64,000 nucleotides of DNA from Stappia stellulata DSM 5886 (GTDB taxonomy: Bacteria; Pseudomonadota; Alphaproteobacteria; Rhizobiales; Stappiaceae). A program made the position numbers and the translations under genes. This document shows positions 34,176 through 42,115 of this stretch, one piece after another. The first letter of the stretch is position 1; every line of letters starts with the position of its first letter. Location of the stretch: positions 1,004,063 through 1,068,062 of the forward strand of contig NZ_AUIM01000004.1 in NCBI RefSeq assembly GCF_000423705.1. Reading direction: 5' to 3'. The notes beneath the pieces are model-generated. The model saw only the letters and a list, made by a program, of their open reading frames with translations. It ran no database searches and was not told the origin of the DNA.

Positions 34176-35186
34176 TCAATCCTCCGGATCGTTTGTTTCG
34201 GGGTCGTATTGGGAGGCGTCGAAACCGAGCAAGTTCCAGCTTTGCTGCATGTGGGCTGGCAGCGGCGCGGAGACATCGATGGACCCGCGCCCCGACGGAT
34301 GCGGAATGACGATGCGGCGCGCGTGCAGATGCAGCTTGTTTTGCAGGCCGCCCGGGAACTCGAAGTTCTCGATGTTGAAATACTTCGGATCGCCGATGAT
34401 CGGATGACCGACATGCGCCGTGTGGGCGCGCAGCTGGTGCGTGCGGCCCGTGATCGGGCGCAAGCTTACCCACGACACCTTCGGTCCGGCATTTTCCACC
34501 ACCGAATAGAGCGAGACGGAATGCTGCGCGTCCGCTTCGCCGTGGCGGGCGATGCGCATGCGCTCCTCGTCATCGTCGCGGGCGAGATAGGTCGAGATCC
34601 GCCCCTGGCGCGGCTTCGGCACGCCGGCGACCAACGCCCAGTAGATCTTGCGGGTCTGGCGCGCGCGGAAGGATTTCGACAGCGACTGCGCCGCCTTGCG
34701 GGTCTTTGCAAGCAGCAGGATGCCGGAGGTTTCCCGGTCCAGCCGGTGTACGAGGCGCGGCTTCTCGCCCTTGGCGTCGCGAAAGGCCTCCAGCATGCCG
34801 TCGAGATGACGCGTCAGGCCGGAACCGCCCTGCACCGCAAGCCCCGCCGGCTTGTTCAGCACCATCACCTCGCGATCCTCATAGACCGTCATCGCCTCGA
34901 CCGCCTCGCGGTCGCCGGCAACGAGCTTGCGCGCCTTCGGCTTGGCGTTGGCGCTGTCCTTGGCCTGGACCTTGGCGTCGACCTGCATCGGCGGAATGCG
35001 CACGACCTGCCCCGTTGCAATGCGGGTGGAGGTGTCCACGCGCTTGCCGTCGACGCGCACCTGCCCGGTGCGCAACAGCTTTTGCAGATGGCCGAAGCCG
35101 AGCCCCGGAAAATGCGTCTTGAACCACCGGTCGAGGCGCATGCCGGCCTCATCCGCGGTGACGGTTCGTTGTTCTATTCCGGACAT
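34176..35186 (-). CDS. rluC: Ribosomal large subunit pseudouridine synthase C
   Basis: RluC modifies uridines in 23S rRNA. The 336-residue protein has an N-terminal S4 RNA-binding domain (about 16-65), a lysine-rich linker and the RluA catalytic signature H-R-L-D150-R-E-T-S-G with D150 as the nucleophile, then L-R-P-I-T-G-R-T-H-Q-L-R-A-H. The S4 domain favours RluC/RluD over RluA. It heads the rluC / HAD / ATP12 set, all with overlaps or spacing of a few bases, on the minus strand. Confidence 0.95.
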   Translation of the reverse strand: MSGIEQRTVTADEAGMRLDRWFKTHFPGLGFGHLQKLLRTGQVRVDGKRVDTSTRIATGQVVRIPPMQVDAKVQAKDSANAKPKARKLVAGDREAVEAMTVYEDREVMVLNKPAGLAVQGGSGLTRHLDGMLEAFRDAKGEKPRLVHRLDRETSGILLLAKTRKAAQSLSKSFRARQTRKIYWALVAGVPKPRQGRISTYLARDDDEERMRIARHGEADAQHSVSLYSVVENAGPKVSWVSLRPITGRTHQLRAHTAHVGHPIIGDPKYFNIENFEFPGGLQNKLHLHARRIVIPHPSGRGSIDVSAPLPAHMQQSWNLLGFDASQYDPETNDPED

Positions 35187-35297
35187 TGGCTTTCCTGATC
35201 GCTTCCGCCAGCTTACGCGGCACTGCGCGGAAGGCGTGGGGATTTTGCCCTACCTAATCCGCCGCGCGCGGCAGGGCAAGCATTCCCGCATGTCCGC

Positions 35298-35687
35298 TCA
35301 CGTCATCAATGTGCGCATCGCCCACAGTCCGGCGAGAAGCGCCGCGATGGAGACCGCCACCGAAACCGCCGCATAGCCGAGCGCGGCCATCTGCTGGCCC
35401 CGCTCCCACAGGAAAACGACATCGAGGGAAAAGGCGGAAAACGTCGTGAACCCGCCCAGAACGCCGGTCGCGAGAAAAAGCCGCAGTCCGGCCCCCGCGC
35501 CCCCGGCACTGGCCCGCGCGGCGAGCCAGCCGATCACAAGCCCCATGGCCAGCGACCCAAGCACATTGACCGTCAGCGTACCGACCGGAAACCCGGGACC
35601 GAAGACGCGCAGCGCCGCCTGGTTGACCAGATGCCGGCTGCCCGCGCCAAGCGCGCCGCCCAGCGCAACGAGAAGGAAATGGGTCAT
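35298..35687 (-). CDS. crcB: Fluoride channel CrcB/Fluc
   Basis: The 129-residue, four-helix membrane protein has the Fluc signatures G-G-A-L-G-A-G-S-R-H (first helix), N-V-L-G-S (with the Asn of the fluoride pore) and G-G-F-T-T-F-S-A-F-S (the Phe-lined pore and central Na+ site). It exports fluoride as a dual-topology dimer. The ATG at 35687 lies 10 bases after the VOC gene stop, so no fluoride riboswitch fits between them. Confidence 0.95.
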   Translation of the reverse strand: MTHFLLVALGGALGAGSRHLVNQAALRVFGPGFPVGTLTVNVLGSLAMGLVIGWLAARASAGGAGAGLRLFLATGVLGGFTTFSAFSLDVVFLWERGQQMAALGYAAVSVAVSIAALLAGLWAMRTLMT

Positions 35688-35697
35688 CGCGGCGCCG

Positions 35698-36126
35698 TTA
35701 CTCCCTGTAGTTCGGCCAAAGCGCGGGGGCCGCGAACTCCACGACATTGCCGTCGGGGTCATTCACATAGAGCGAGACGCCACCGGCCGGCCAAGTGACC
35801 TCGCTGACAATCGAAACGCCGGCTTGCGCGAAATGCGCCCGCCAGGCATTCAGATCGGCCTTTGCGACCTTGAAGGCGAAATGGCTCGGCCCCTCGCTGT
35901 GATGGCCGGGAACCAGCCCGCCGCTGGTGGGAACGTCTTGCGAGGTCGCGCCGCGCAAAAAGACGAGCAAGGTTTCTCCGGGCGCCGCGTCATAGGCGCT
36001 CAGTCGATCCCCGCTCACCATGCGCTCCAGACCGAGAATATCGCCGTAGAACGCATGGGCCCGGTCGAGATCGTCCACATAGACCGAGGTTTCCAGGATG
36101 CCCCGCACCCGGAGAGAGTTTGCCAT
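35698..36126 (-). CDS. VOC (glyoxalase/extradiol dioxygenase fold) family protein
   Basis: The 142-residue protein starts with L-E-T-S-V-Y-V-D-D-L-D-R-A-H-A-F-Y, a VOC beta-alpha-beta-beta-beta module start, and ends with Y-V-N-D-P-D-G-N-V-V-E, the D-P-x-G-N-x-x-E metal-ligand motif of the second module. Two modules give one metal site. Substrate may be a lactoyl-glutathione, an antibiotic or an aromatic; not predictable. The ATG at 36126 follows a GGGAG-type site; the extended frame to 36471 lies over mgtE and is rejected. Ten bases upstream of crcB. Confidence 0.9.
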   Translation of the reverse strand: MANSLRVRGILETSVYVDDLDRAHAFYGDILGLERMVSGDRLSAYDAAPGETLLVFLRGATSQDVPTSGGLVPGHHSEGPSHFAFKVAKADLNAWRAHFAQAGVSIVSEVTWPAGGVSLYVNDPDGNVVEFAAPALWPNYRE

Positions 36127-36167
36127 CGTGACGCTCCCTTTGGCTTTCTTGCGTGGTCCGTTTTCCC

Positions 36168-37583
36168 TCAGATCGGCAGGCCGAACCACAGCGCCGCGAT
36201 CCACAGGAAGGCGAAGAAACCGACGATGTCCGTCACCGTCGTGACGAAGACGCTGGAGGCAATGGCCGGATCGACCCCGACCTTTTCCAGAACGACCGGG
36301 ATGAGAAGGCCCGACAGGCCCGCCGACATCATGTTGATGACGATGGCCACGCCGATCACCGTGCCGAGGCCGGCATTGTCGAACCACCAGGTGGCGGCCA
36401 TGCCGATCAGGAACGCCAGCGCGACACCGTTCAGCAGGCTGACGAGCACCTCCCTGCGCAACACCCGCCACATGTTGCGGGCGTCGAGCTCCTGGGTTGC
36501 CAGCGCGCGCACGGCGACCGTCATCGTCTGGGTGCCGGCATTGCCGCCCATGGAAGCGACGATGGGCATCAACACGGCAAGCGCGACCATTGCCTCGATG
36601 GTGCCCTCGAACAGCGAGATCACCACGGAGGCGAGCACCGCCGTCGCAAGGTTGACCACCAGCCAGGTGAAACGGGACTTGGCGGTGACGAACACCGCAT
36701 CCGAAATCTCCTCGTCGCCAAGGCCCGCCAGGCCGCGCAGATCCTCTTCCGCCTCCTCCTGGATGACGTCGACGATATCGTCGATCATCACCATGCCGAC
36801 CAGCCGGCCGGCATCGTCGACCACACCGGCAGAGACCATGTTGTAACGCTCGAAGGAGCGCGCCACCTCCTCGCGGTCCTCCGTCGCCTCGAAGGGGTGG
36901 ACGTCCTCCTCCATGATCGCGGAGACCTTGGTCGCCCGCTTGGTGCGCAGCAGCTTGTCGAGCGGTATCGACCCGATCAGCCGGAAGCCCGGATCGACCA
37001 CGAAGATCTCGTGGAACGTTTCCGGAAGGTCTTCCGCCTCGCGCATGTAGTCGATGGTCTGACCGACGCTCCAGAACGGCGGCACCGCGATGAAATCCGT
37101 CTGCATGAGACGGCCGGCGGATTCTTCCGGATAGTCGAGGGAGCGCTGGAGCTGGACGCGGTCGGTATGCGAGAGCCGCTGCAGGATCGCGGCCTGCTCG
37201 TCCTCGCTGAGATCCTCCAGAATATAGACGGCATCGTCGGAATCGAGCTCGCCGATGCCCTCCGCCAGCGTCTTCGCCGGCAGCTCTTCCAGGATCTTGA
37301 GGCGGACCGCCTCGTCGAGTTCCGTCAGGGTGGCGAAATCGAACTCGTCGCCGAGCAGCCGCACGAACGGCCCCCGGCTGTCGCCATCCATAGACTCGAT
37401 CAGATCGGCGACATCCGCTTCGTGCAGGTCGCCGACGAGACCGATGAGCGCGGCGGCGTCCTCGGCCTCGATTCCGGCCTCGATCAGCGCCAGGAAACCG
37501 GCGGAGATCCGTCCCTCTTCGTCACGGACCGGCGGGAGTTCCAATGCGGGATCGACTGGTTCGACTGTTTCGGCGTCCGACAC
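36168..37583 (-). CDS. mgtE: Magnesium transporter MgtE
   Basis: The 471-residue protein has an N-terminal helical bundle of MgtE-N type (about 30-140), two CBS domains (about 145-275; I-P-L-D-K-L-L-R and V-G-M-V-M-I-D-D-I-V-D-V) that sense Mg2+, and five C-terminal membrane helices with the selectivity residues in P-I-V-A-S-M-G-G-N-A-G-T-Q. It imports Mg2+ and closes when cytosolic Mg2+ is high. The start is GTG (37583) with GGGAGGGG 3 bases upstream. Its stop lies 41 bases from the VOC gene start. The leader holds repeats described separately. Confidence 0.96.
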   Translation of the reverse strand: MSDAETVEPVDPALELPPVRDEEGRISAGFLALIEAGIEAEDAAALIGLVGDLHEADVADLIESMDGDSRGPFVRLLGDEFDFATLTELDEAVRLKILEELPAKTLAEGIGELDSDDAVYILEDLSEDEQAAILQRLSHTDRVQLQRSLDYPEESAGRLMQTDFIAVPPFWSVGQTIDYMREAEDLPETFHEIFVVDPGFRLIGSIPLDKLLRTKRATKVSAIMEEDVHPFEATEDREEVARSFERYNMVSAGVVDDAGRLVGMVMIDDIVDVIQEEAEEDLRGLAGLGDEEISDAVFVTAKSRFTWLVVNLATAVLASVVISLFEGTIEAMVALAVLMPIVASMGGNAGTQTMTVAVRALATQELDARNMWRVLRREVLVSLLNGVALAFLIGMAATWWFDNAGLGTVIGVAIVINMMSAGLSGLLIPVVLEKVGVDPAIASSVFVTTVTDIVGFFAFLWIAALWFGLPI

Positions 37584-37605
37584 GATCCCCTCCCTGGTTG
37601 GTCCG

Positions 37606-37637
37606 TTGCAGTCTTGCGAGATTGCAGTCTTGCGAGA
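37606..37637. repeat. Perfect 16-base tandem duplication
   Basis: Two adjacent identical copies of TTGCAGTCTTGCGAGA (37606-37621 and 37622-37637) lie 23 bases upstream of the mgtE GTG. A recent slippage event is the simplest cause; it would fall in the mgtE 5' leader. Confidence 0.95.
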
Positions 37638-37664
37638 CCGTCACGCGCTTACGCTCGTCACGTT

Positions 37665-37680
37665 CTGCAGGGGCCTGCAG
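37665..37680. repeat. Inverted repeat CTGCAGG-GG-CCTGCAG
   Basis: Seven-base arms around a two-base centre, about 80 bases upstream of mgtE. It could be an operator or a leader hairpin; no function is shown. Confidence 0.7.
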
Positions 37681-38252
37681 CACCGCCTGTAGGGTGCACA
37701 TGATCCGTGGCACGCATCCCCCAACAGTCTTAGGGCAAAGACGGTGCGGCACCAACGTCCGCCGCGCGAAATCCTGTGGGCGCGGCCCGAAAACCAGCTG
37801 GATTTCCCGCGCCATGACACAGGGACCCGCCCGGCTGCGATCATATGCGCAACCTGGAGTTCACCCACCCTCGCACATGCGAAAGGCGGCTGGCGCGAAG
37901 ACGATGAACCGGCTGGCAACGCGACCGTTTCGACACCGCAAGATACGCACACAGTGCGCTTTTTGCAAGCCCTGCAGAGTGCTCTTCTTCCGACCTGCCG
38001 CCCACGCCCCCACTCGCCGGAACAGGTCGCGCGGGACACGCCCCGCCCTACTCTATGCGATCGACACCCGGACCGCTCGGCATGCCGCAGCGATTTAGCC
38101 ACCCTTAAGAAATGCGGGCCAATCTGCGCGACAGGCAAACATGCGGCAAGTGTCACCATGAAAAGCTTCAAGGACCGTATCCGAAGGGGCTTCTCACGTA
38201 GGGCACACCCGGGATGCACTCGACGTCGGCACGATGAAAAAGAGAGAATAGA

Positions 38253-39083
38253 ATGGTTATCGGCATCAATCTCTACGACGCGGCCAAGATCATAGCCGGC
38301 ATGGTCGTGCTCGGCATCGTGCTCACCATCTTCAGCGCCCCGGTTCAGGCCGTTCTCTATCTGGTGGACAGCTTCGGCCATCTGGCGGACAACGGCATGG
38401 CCTGGCTGCAATATCTGGCCTGGCTTCTGCTCGCCGTGGCAATCCTCCTGTTTGTGCTTCGCAAATGGCGCGGGGGCAGCGCGGCCATGGTGGCGCTCGT
38501 CGCGCTCGGCGTCTGGGTGGGTTTCACCAGTGCCGGCATGCGCGGCGACACGGTGGCCTTCGGATCCGAGCGCAATGTCCAGTGGGCCGCGGCACTCGCA
38601 GGGGAACCGCGCTTCGTTTCAATGGCCTGGATCGAGCCGGAAGAGATCCAGGCCTTGCGGCGATCCACCTCTGTGAGCTGCTGCACAAGCGAGTTCGTGC
38701 TCAAGGAGGAAGGCGACTATCCCAAGGACATCAAGATTGCCATGCGGGTGGGCAAGTACAATCTCAGCCGAACGGATGCTTTGGCGACGTCCACTTTTCT
38801 CACCGACTATATCCAGGTCATCAACGAGGGCGCCGGCGACTGGCTCGCCTTTGCCAATCGGTGTATTGCCTCGCCCTTGGGAGGCACGCCGGACCATTGC
38901 GCCACCATCGAGGGCGTCGAAGAGGCCTACAGCCTCGATCTTGCCCGACGGATGGCCGACGTCATCAAGACCGATGGCGGCAACGCCGCATCCCTTCTGG
39001 AGACGCGCGGGCTGGATGCCGCATGCGCCGCCCATGAACGCTGCGCCGCCTTCGAACGGACTTTCGCACTCGACGTGAGATAG
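38253..39083 (+). CDS. Hypothetical membrane protein with Cys-containing C-terminal domain
   Basis: I do not recognise this 276-residue protein. Three hydrophobic segments are seen: about 10-36, 51-69 and 78-96. The C-terminal 180 residues are soluble, with Cys in V-S-C-C-T-S-E-F-V, N-R-C-I-A, D-H-C-A-T, D-A-A-C-A-A and E-R-C-A-A; the spacing suggests disulfides, so this part may be periplasmic. R-T-D-A-L-A-T-S-T-F-L-T-D-Y-I-Q-V-I-N lies within. The ATG has AGAGAGAA upstream. No operon partners; mgtE is divergent. Confidence 0.75.
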   Translation: MVIGINLYDAAKIIAGMVVLGIVLTIFSAPVQAVLYLVDSFGHLADNGMAWLQYLAWLLLAVAILLFVLRKWRGGSAAMVALVALGVWVGFTSAGMRGDTVAFGSERNVQWAAALAGEPRFVSMAWIEPEEIQALRRSTSVSCCTSEFVLKEEGDYPKDIKIAMRVGKYNLSRTDALATSTFLTDYIQVINEGAGDWLAFANRCIASPLGGTPDHCATIEGVEEAYSLDLARRMADVIKTDGGNAASLLETRGLDAACAAHERCAAFERTFALDVR

Positions 39084-39106
39084 GCGCGAGATTTCGCTTT
39101 CGCGCC
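39083..39106 (+). terminator. Hairpin at the stop codon of the membrane protein gene
   Basis: Seven-base GC-rich arms (39083-39089 and 39100-39106) begin at the last base of the stop codon. No T tract follows, so termination is uncertain. Confidence 0.4.
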
Positions 39107-39277
39107 ATCAGGCAATCCAACAGGGCCGCGGACACGAGCGCTCTGCCCCAAACAGGAACCGCATCGGACCAGCGACCTCATCGACGGGCCTGGCCGGGCC
39201 CGCTTGCGACGCCGGCGCGGCAATTGCCCTGCCCGTCCGGTCTGGCGCCGGTTGCGCGTCAAACCATGGATCCAACC

Positions 39278-39409
39278 CTAGAAGACGAACCAGAAAGTCA
39301 CGGCAACAAGAACCACCACGCCAAGGCCGAGCGAGATCGCGAGAACACGCGCATTGGTCTTGTTGGTGTTCCCCTGTCGGGCGCTGACCTTTTTCTTTTC
39401 GACTGGCAT
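39278..39409 (-). CDS. 43-residue single-pass membrane protein
   Basis: The peptide has a basic, polar N-terminus (M-P-V-E-K-K-K-V-S-A-R-Q-G-N-T-N-K) and one hydrophobic helix ending at the C-terminus (L-G-V-V-V-L-V-A-V-T-F-W-F-V-F), so the N-terminus probably faces the cytoplasm. The ATG at 39409 has AAGGAG 6 bases upstream, which is much better than the longer frame from 39460. No family is recognised. It stands alone between the unknown membrane protein and the LysR gene, with about 190 bases on each side that hold nothing else clear. Confidence 0.7.
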   Translation of the reverse strand: MPVEKKKVSARQGNTNKTNARVLAISLGLGVVVLVAVTFWFVF

Positions 39410-39602
39410 CGCACGCTCCTTTCGGGTTTGAGTGCGTCTCGACCGATGCTGCACGGCCAAGAAACGGTTGGCTGAACAAGCCGGTCAACCACTCCTCAGT
39501 GTGTTACGGAATGCGCGCAGCACAGGATTTCAAAAAAAGGCAGAACAACAGTTCACGTCGACACAACGCGTAGGCCCCGCCTGTGGTTGCCTTGCGTTGA
39601 CG

Positions 39603-40538
39603 TCACGCCGGCGCAAGCTTTTCGGAAAGTCCCTCCCGACTGAGGATCGCCTGTCGCATCCAGGCGCCGAACGAACGATACGAAGGTTGTGTTTCGCACT
39701 GTCGCCACAACAGCATCAGACTGATGTGCGGACCGTCCGCCTCGGCGAAGGGCACGACCGAGATGTCACGCAAGGGTCTTTGCCTCACGGATGCGGGCAC
39801 GAGGCCGACCGCACCGTTTGCCCGGATGGCGTTGACCATGCTTTCCAGAGTGGCGACGTGAAGAGCGAGCGGTGCCCGTCCGCCCGACCGCTCCAGCGCC
39901 TTCGCCAGACGATCGTAGAGAAACGGCGCATGCCCGCGATCGAATGCAACGAGAGAGTCGCCTGCAAGCCCGGACAGGGAAACCTCGCGCATGCCCGCTG
40001 CGGCATGATCGGATCTCAGCATCGCAGCCATGGGCTCCGTGAAAAGGGTCGTCGCCGAGACCCCGGGTGCCCAATGTCCTTCTCCGTCGCATCCGGCCGC
40101 GAAGGCCAGATCCAGTTCCCCCGACAGCACCGCCTGATCGGGCCGCAGGTCGCCCAGGTCGACCGGCTCGAGAATGCGATCGGAAAACAGGTGCGCGCAG
40201 GTGTCCAGGCCGAGCGGTTCGATCAACGCGTAGACATACTCAAGGAAGCCGATGCGAATGCGCCGCCGTCCTGTCGACATTGCGCGGACAAGGTGCAACG
40301 CGTCGTCGAGATCGGCGATGATGCCGCGCGCGCGGCTCGCGAGTTCCACACCCGCGGGCGTCAATTCGACACCGCCCTGTTCGCGCGCCACCAACGCCAG
40401 ACCCGCCACCTCCTCAAGCCGGCGGATGCTGCGCGAGAACGGCGGCTGCGAAATGCCGCATAGCGCGGCGGCACGGGTGAAATTGCGAAGATCGTCAAGC
40501 GCGACAAACTGGCGCAATTGCTCAAGTGTTGGACGCAT
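39603..40538 (-). CDS. LysR-family transcriptional regulator
   Basis: The 311-residue protein has the LysR helix-turn-helix (L-R-Q-F-V-A-L-D-D-L-R-N-F-T-R-A-A; S-Q-P-P-F-S-R-S-I-R-R-L-E) in residues 1-60 and a two-lobed effector domain after about 90. It is divergent from the cupin/SDR pair, the standard layout in which a LysR regulator controls the neighbouring genes in response to a substrate or intermediate. The 132-base gap contains a T-N11-A box. The effector may be an aromatic or a sugar-derived acid; not determinable. Confidence 0.95.
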   Translation of the reverse strand: MRPTLEQLRQFVALDDLRNFTRAAALCGISQPPFSRSIRRLEEVAGLALVAREQGGVELTPAGVELASRARGIIADLDDALHLVRAMSTGRRRIRIGFLEYVYALIEPLGLDTCAHLFSDRILEPVDLGDLRPDQAVLSGELDLAFAAGCDGEGHWAPGVSATTLFTEPMAAMLRSDHAAAGMREVSLSGLAGDSLVAFDRGHAPFLYDRLAKALERSGGRAPLALHVATLESMVNAIRANGAVGLVPASVRQRPLRDISVVPFAEADGPHISLMLLWRQCETQPSYRSFGAWMRQAILSREGLSEKLAPA

Positions 40539-40567
40539 CGACTCAGGTTCCTCCCCGGTATCGCGAT

Positions 40568-40582
40568 ATACCCAGAGAGTAT
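40568..40582. promoter_or_regulatory. LysR-type operator box (ATAC-N7-GTAT)
   Basis: A 15-base dyad with the T-N11-A arrangement (T at 40569, A at 40581) lies in the divergent gap, 30 bases upstream of the LysR start and 89 bases before the cupin gene. This is the classic recognition site shape for LysR regulators. Confidence 0.65.
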
Positions 40583-40670
40583 TTCCACCAGGGTTTGTAC
40601 GACAATAGCATTTGAAGGGGGCGAAGAAAAAAACGCCCTGTCAATGGCTTGAACCTACCGGAGGAAAAAC

Positions 40671-41168
40671 ATGAACACCTATACACCAGAGAAAATGACG
40701 GAAATTCCCGCCGCCCCGACGCAGCACCAATACTTCGCCGACGGCTCGACGCTCGTGCGCGCGGAACACATTCCCTGGACCGAATGGGCGTTGCCCGGCA
40801 CCGAGTTCAAGCTGCTCGATTATGACCGCAATCGCTCCTACACCGTAATCCTGCTTCGCATCTCGCCGGAAGCGCCTGCGGTGAAACACAAGCATATGGG
40901 CGCTGCGAACGCCTTTATCCTCGAAGGCGGCTTTTCCTACGAGCACGGCACGATTCGCGCCGGCCAGTTCATGGTTGAAGCAGGCGGCGTTTCGCATACG
41001 CCGCAAATCCATCCCGACGGCTGCACTTTGCTCGGCTTCATGTACGGCGCGGTGGTCGGTCTGAACGAAGACGATTCCATTGCCGGCCTGGTCGATGTCG
41101 ACTGGATGATCGACCGCGTCCGCGAAAACAACGCCTTCGCCCATCTGGAGGATGTGCCGCGGACCTGA
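40671..41168 (+). CDS. Cupin-domain protein, dihydroxyacetophenone/acetylacetone dioxygenase-like
   Basis: The 165-residue cupin has the metal-binding motif V-K-H-K-H-M-G-A-A-N-A-F-I-L-E-G-G and a second-motif segment with V-S-H-T-P-Q-I-H. Similar proteins are annotated as 2,4'-dihydroxyacetophenone dioxygenase or acetylacetone-cleaving enzyme homologues, both Fe(II) C-C bond-cleaving cupins. This one has H-x-H plus a later His, sufficient for the three-His site. It starts with AGGAGG-like GGAGGAAAAAC upstream and is followed 35 bases later by the SDR gene, probably in one transcript. Confidence 0.85.
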   Translation: MNTYTPEKMTEIPAAPTQHQYFADGSTLVRAEHIPWTEWALPGTEFKLLDYDRNRSYTVILLRISPEAPAVKHKHMGAANAFILEGGFSYEHGTIRAGQFMVEAGGVSHTPQIHPDGCTLLGFMYGAVVGLNEDDSIAGLVDVDWMIDRVRENNAFAHLEDVPRT

Positions 41169-41203
41169 TCCGCCAGCCCCTTCCGAAAGAACTGGATCAC
41201 ACA

Positions 41204-41998
41204 ATGAGACTGAACGGAAAGATCGCGCTGATCACCGGCGCGGCAAACGGGATCGGCCGCTCAAGTGCCTGTCTCTTCGCCCGCGAGGGCGCGCATGTCA
41301 TCGCCTCCGACCTCGATGCAGCCGCAGTTGAGGATCTCTGCCGCGAAATCGCGGCGGCCGGCGGGTCCGCGCGCGCCATTTCCTGCGACGTATCGGATGA
41401 AATGCAGGTCGGCGCTTTGTTTCGCGACATTCGCGATCACGAGGGGCGGCTCGACATCCTGTACACGAACGCCGGCATCTCCGGTGCAATCGGCGGGATC
41501 ACCGAGCAAACGCGGGAGGCTTGGGAGCAGGTGTTCCGCGTGAATGTCGACGGCACATGGATGTGCTGTCGCGAAGCGGTCGCGCTGATGCCGGCCAGCG
41601 GCGGCGCAATCGTCACCCAGGCGTCCATCGCGGCCGTCATGGGGGGCGGGCCTCCCGGAGCCGGCCCGGTTGCCGGCTACACGGCCGCCAAAGCCGCTGT
41701 TGTCGGTCTGACCCGATCGATCGCCTATCAGTTCGGTCATCGCAACATTCGCTGCAATGCCGTTCTGCCGGGTTCGATCGAGACGGCGATGACCCAGCCG
41801 CTGATGACTTCGACAACCTATGTCGAGGGCGTCACCCGCGGGACGCCTCTGGCCCGCTTCGGACGGCCGGAGGAGGTTGCCGCGGCAGCTCTCTTCCTCG
41901 CCAGCGACGAGGCGAGTTTCATCAGTGGCGAAACGCTGGTCGTCGATGGCGGCTTTATCGTGGCACAGGGACCGGTCTACCCGGCCGCTGCTCTGTAA
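41204..41998 (+). CDS. Short-chain dehydrogenase/reductase
   Basis: The 264-residue classical SDR has the cofactor motif T-G-A-A-N-G-I-G, N-A-G of the N-N-A-G motif (T-N-A-G-I-S), catalytic Ser in T-Q-A-S-I-A-A and Y-T-A-A-K for Tyr and Lys, so it looks active. The acidic residue after the second strand (A-S-D-L-D) favours NAD over NADP. It follows the cupin gene, suggesting a two-step pathway under the divergent LysR regulator. The substrate is unknown. A bidirectional terminator lies 83 bases downstream. Confidence 0.95.
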   Translation: MRLNGKIALITGAANGIGRSSACLFAREGAHVIASDLDAAAVEDLCREIAAAGGSARAISCDVSDEMQVGALFRDIRDHEGRLDILYTNAGISGAIGGITEQTREAWEQVFRVNVDGTWMCCREAVALMPASGGAIVTQASIAAVMGGGPPGAGPVAGYTAAKAAVVGLTRSIAYQFGHRNIRCNAVLPGSIETAMTQPLMTSTTYVEGVTRGTPLARFGRPEEVAAAALFLASDEASFISGETLVVDGGFIVAQGPVYPAAAL

Positions 41999-42080
41999 CC
42001 GCATTGTCGCGCAGGGCCCGCCCCTGCGCGACAATGACCTGCGTCGCATCAACTCGGAGCGATCCGCTGCTTGCGGACAC

Positions 42081-42115
42081 AAAAAAACCCGGTCCGAAGA
42101 CCGGGTCTTTTTTTT
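42081..42115. terminator. Bidirectional intrinsic terminator (SDR gene and tRNA-Leu)
   Basis: An 8-bp stem (42087-42094 with 42099-42106) with a CGAA/TTCG tetraloop is followed by eight T on the plus strand and seven T on the minus strand. It can end the SDR transcript and the convergent tRNA transcript; the tRNA CCA end begins at its edge. Confidence 0.95.

Larger units (their letters stand above)
37584..38252. other. 669-base gap: mgtE leader and upstream region of an unknown membrane protein
   Basis: This is the longest non-coding stretch. Near mgtE lie a perfect 16-base tandem duplication (37606-37637) and a near-palindrome (37665-37680). The rest is moderately GC-rich; open frames found on both strands overlap neighbours or have shadow-like composition. 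I see no tRNA or known riboswitch fold, including the M-box. A 45-codon frame from ATG 38158 overlaps the next gene and has no supporting site. Confidence 0.5.

Noticed and set aside
35688..35697. Fluoride riboswitch before crcB
   Set aside because: Only 10 bases lie between the VOC stop and crcB start, so there is no room for the aptamer.
37584..38252. M-box magnesium riboswitch before mgtE
   Set aside because: I could not find the conserved M-box helices; the repeats present do not resemble it. A covariance-model search would settle this.
38158..38295. 45-codon frame from ATG 38158
   Set aside because: It overlaps the start of the membrane protein gene by 43 bases, lacks a ribosome site and ends in shadow sequence.
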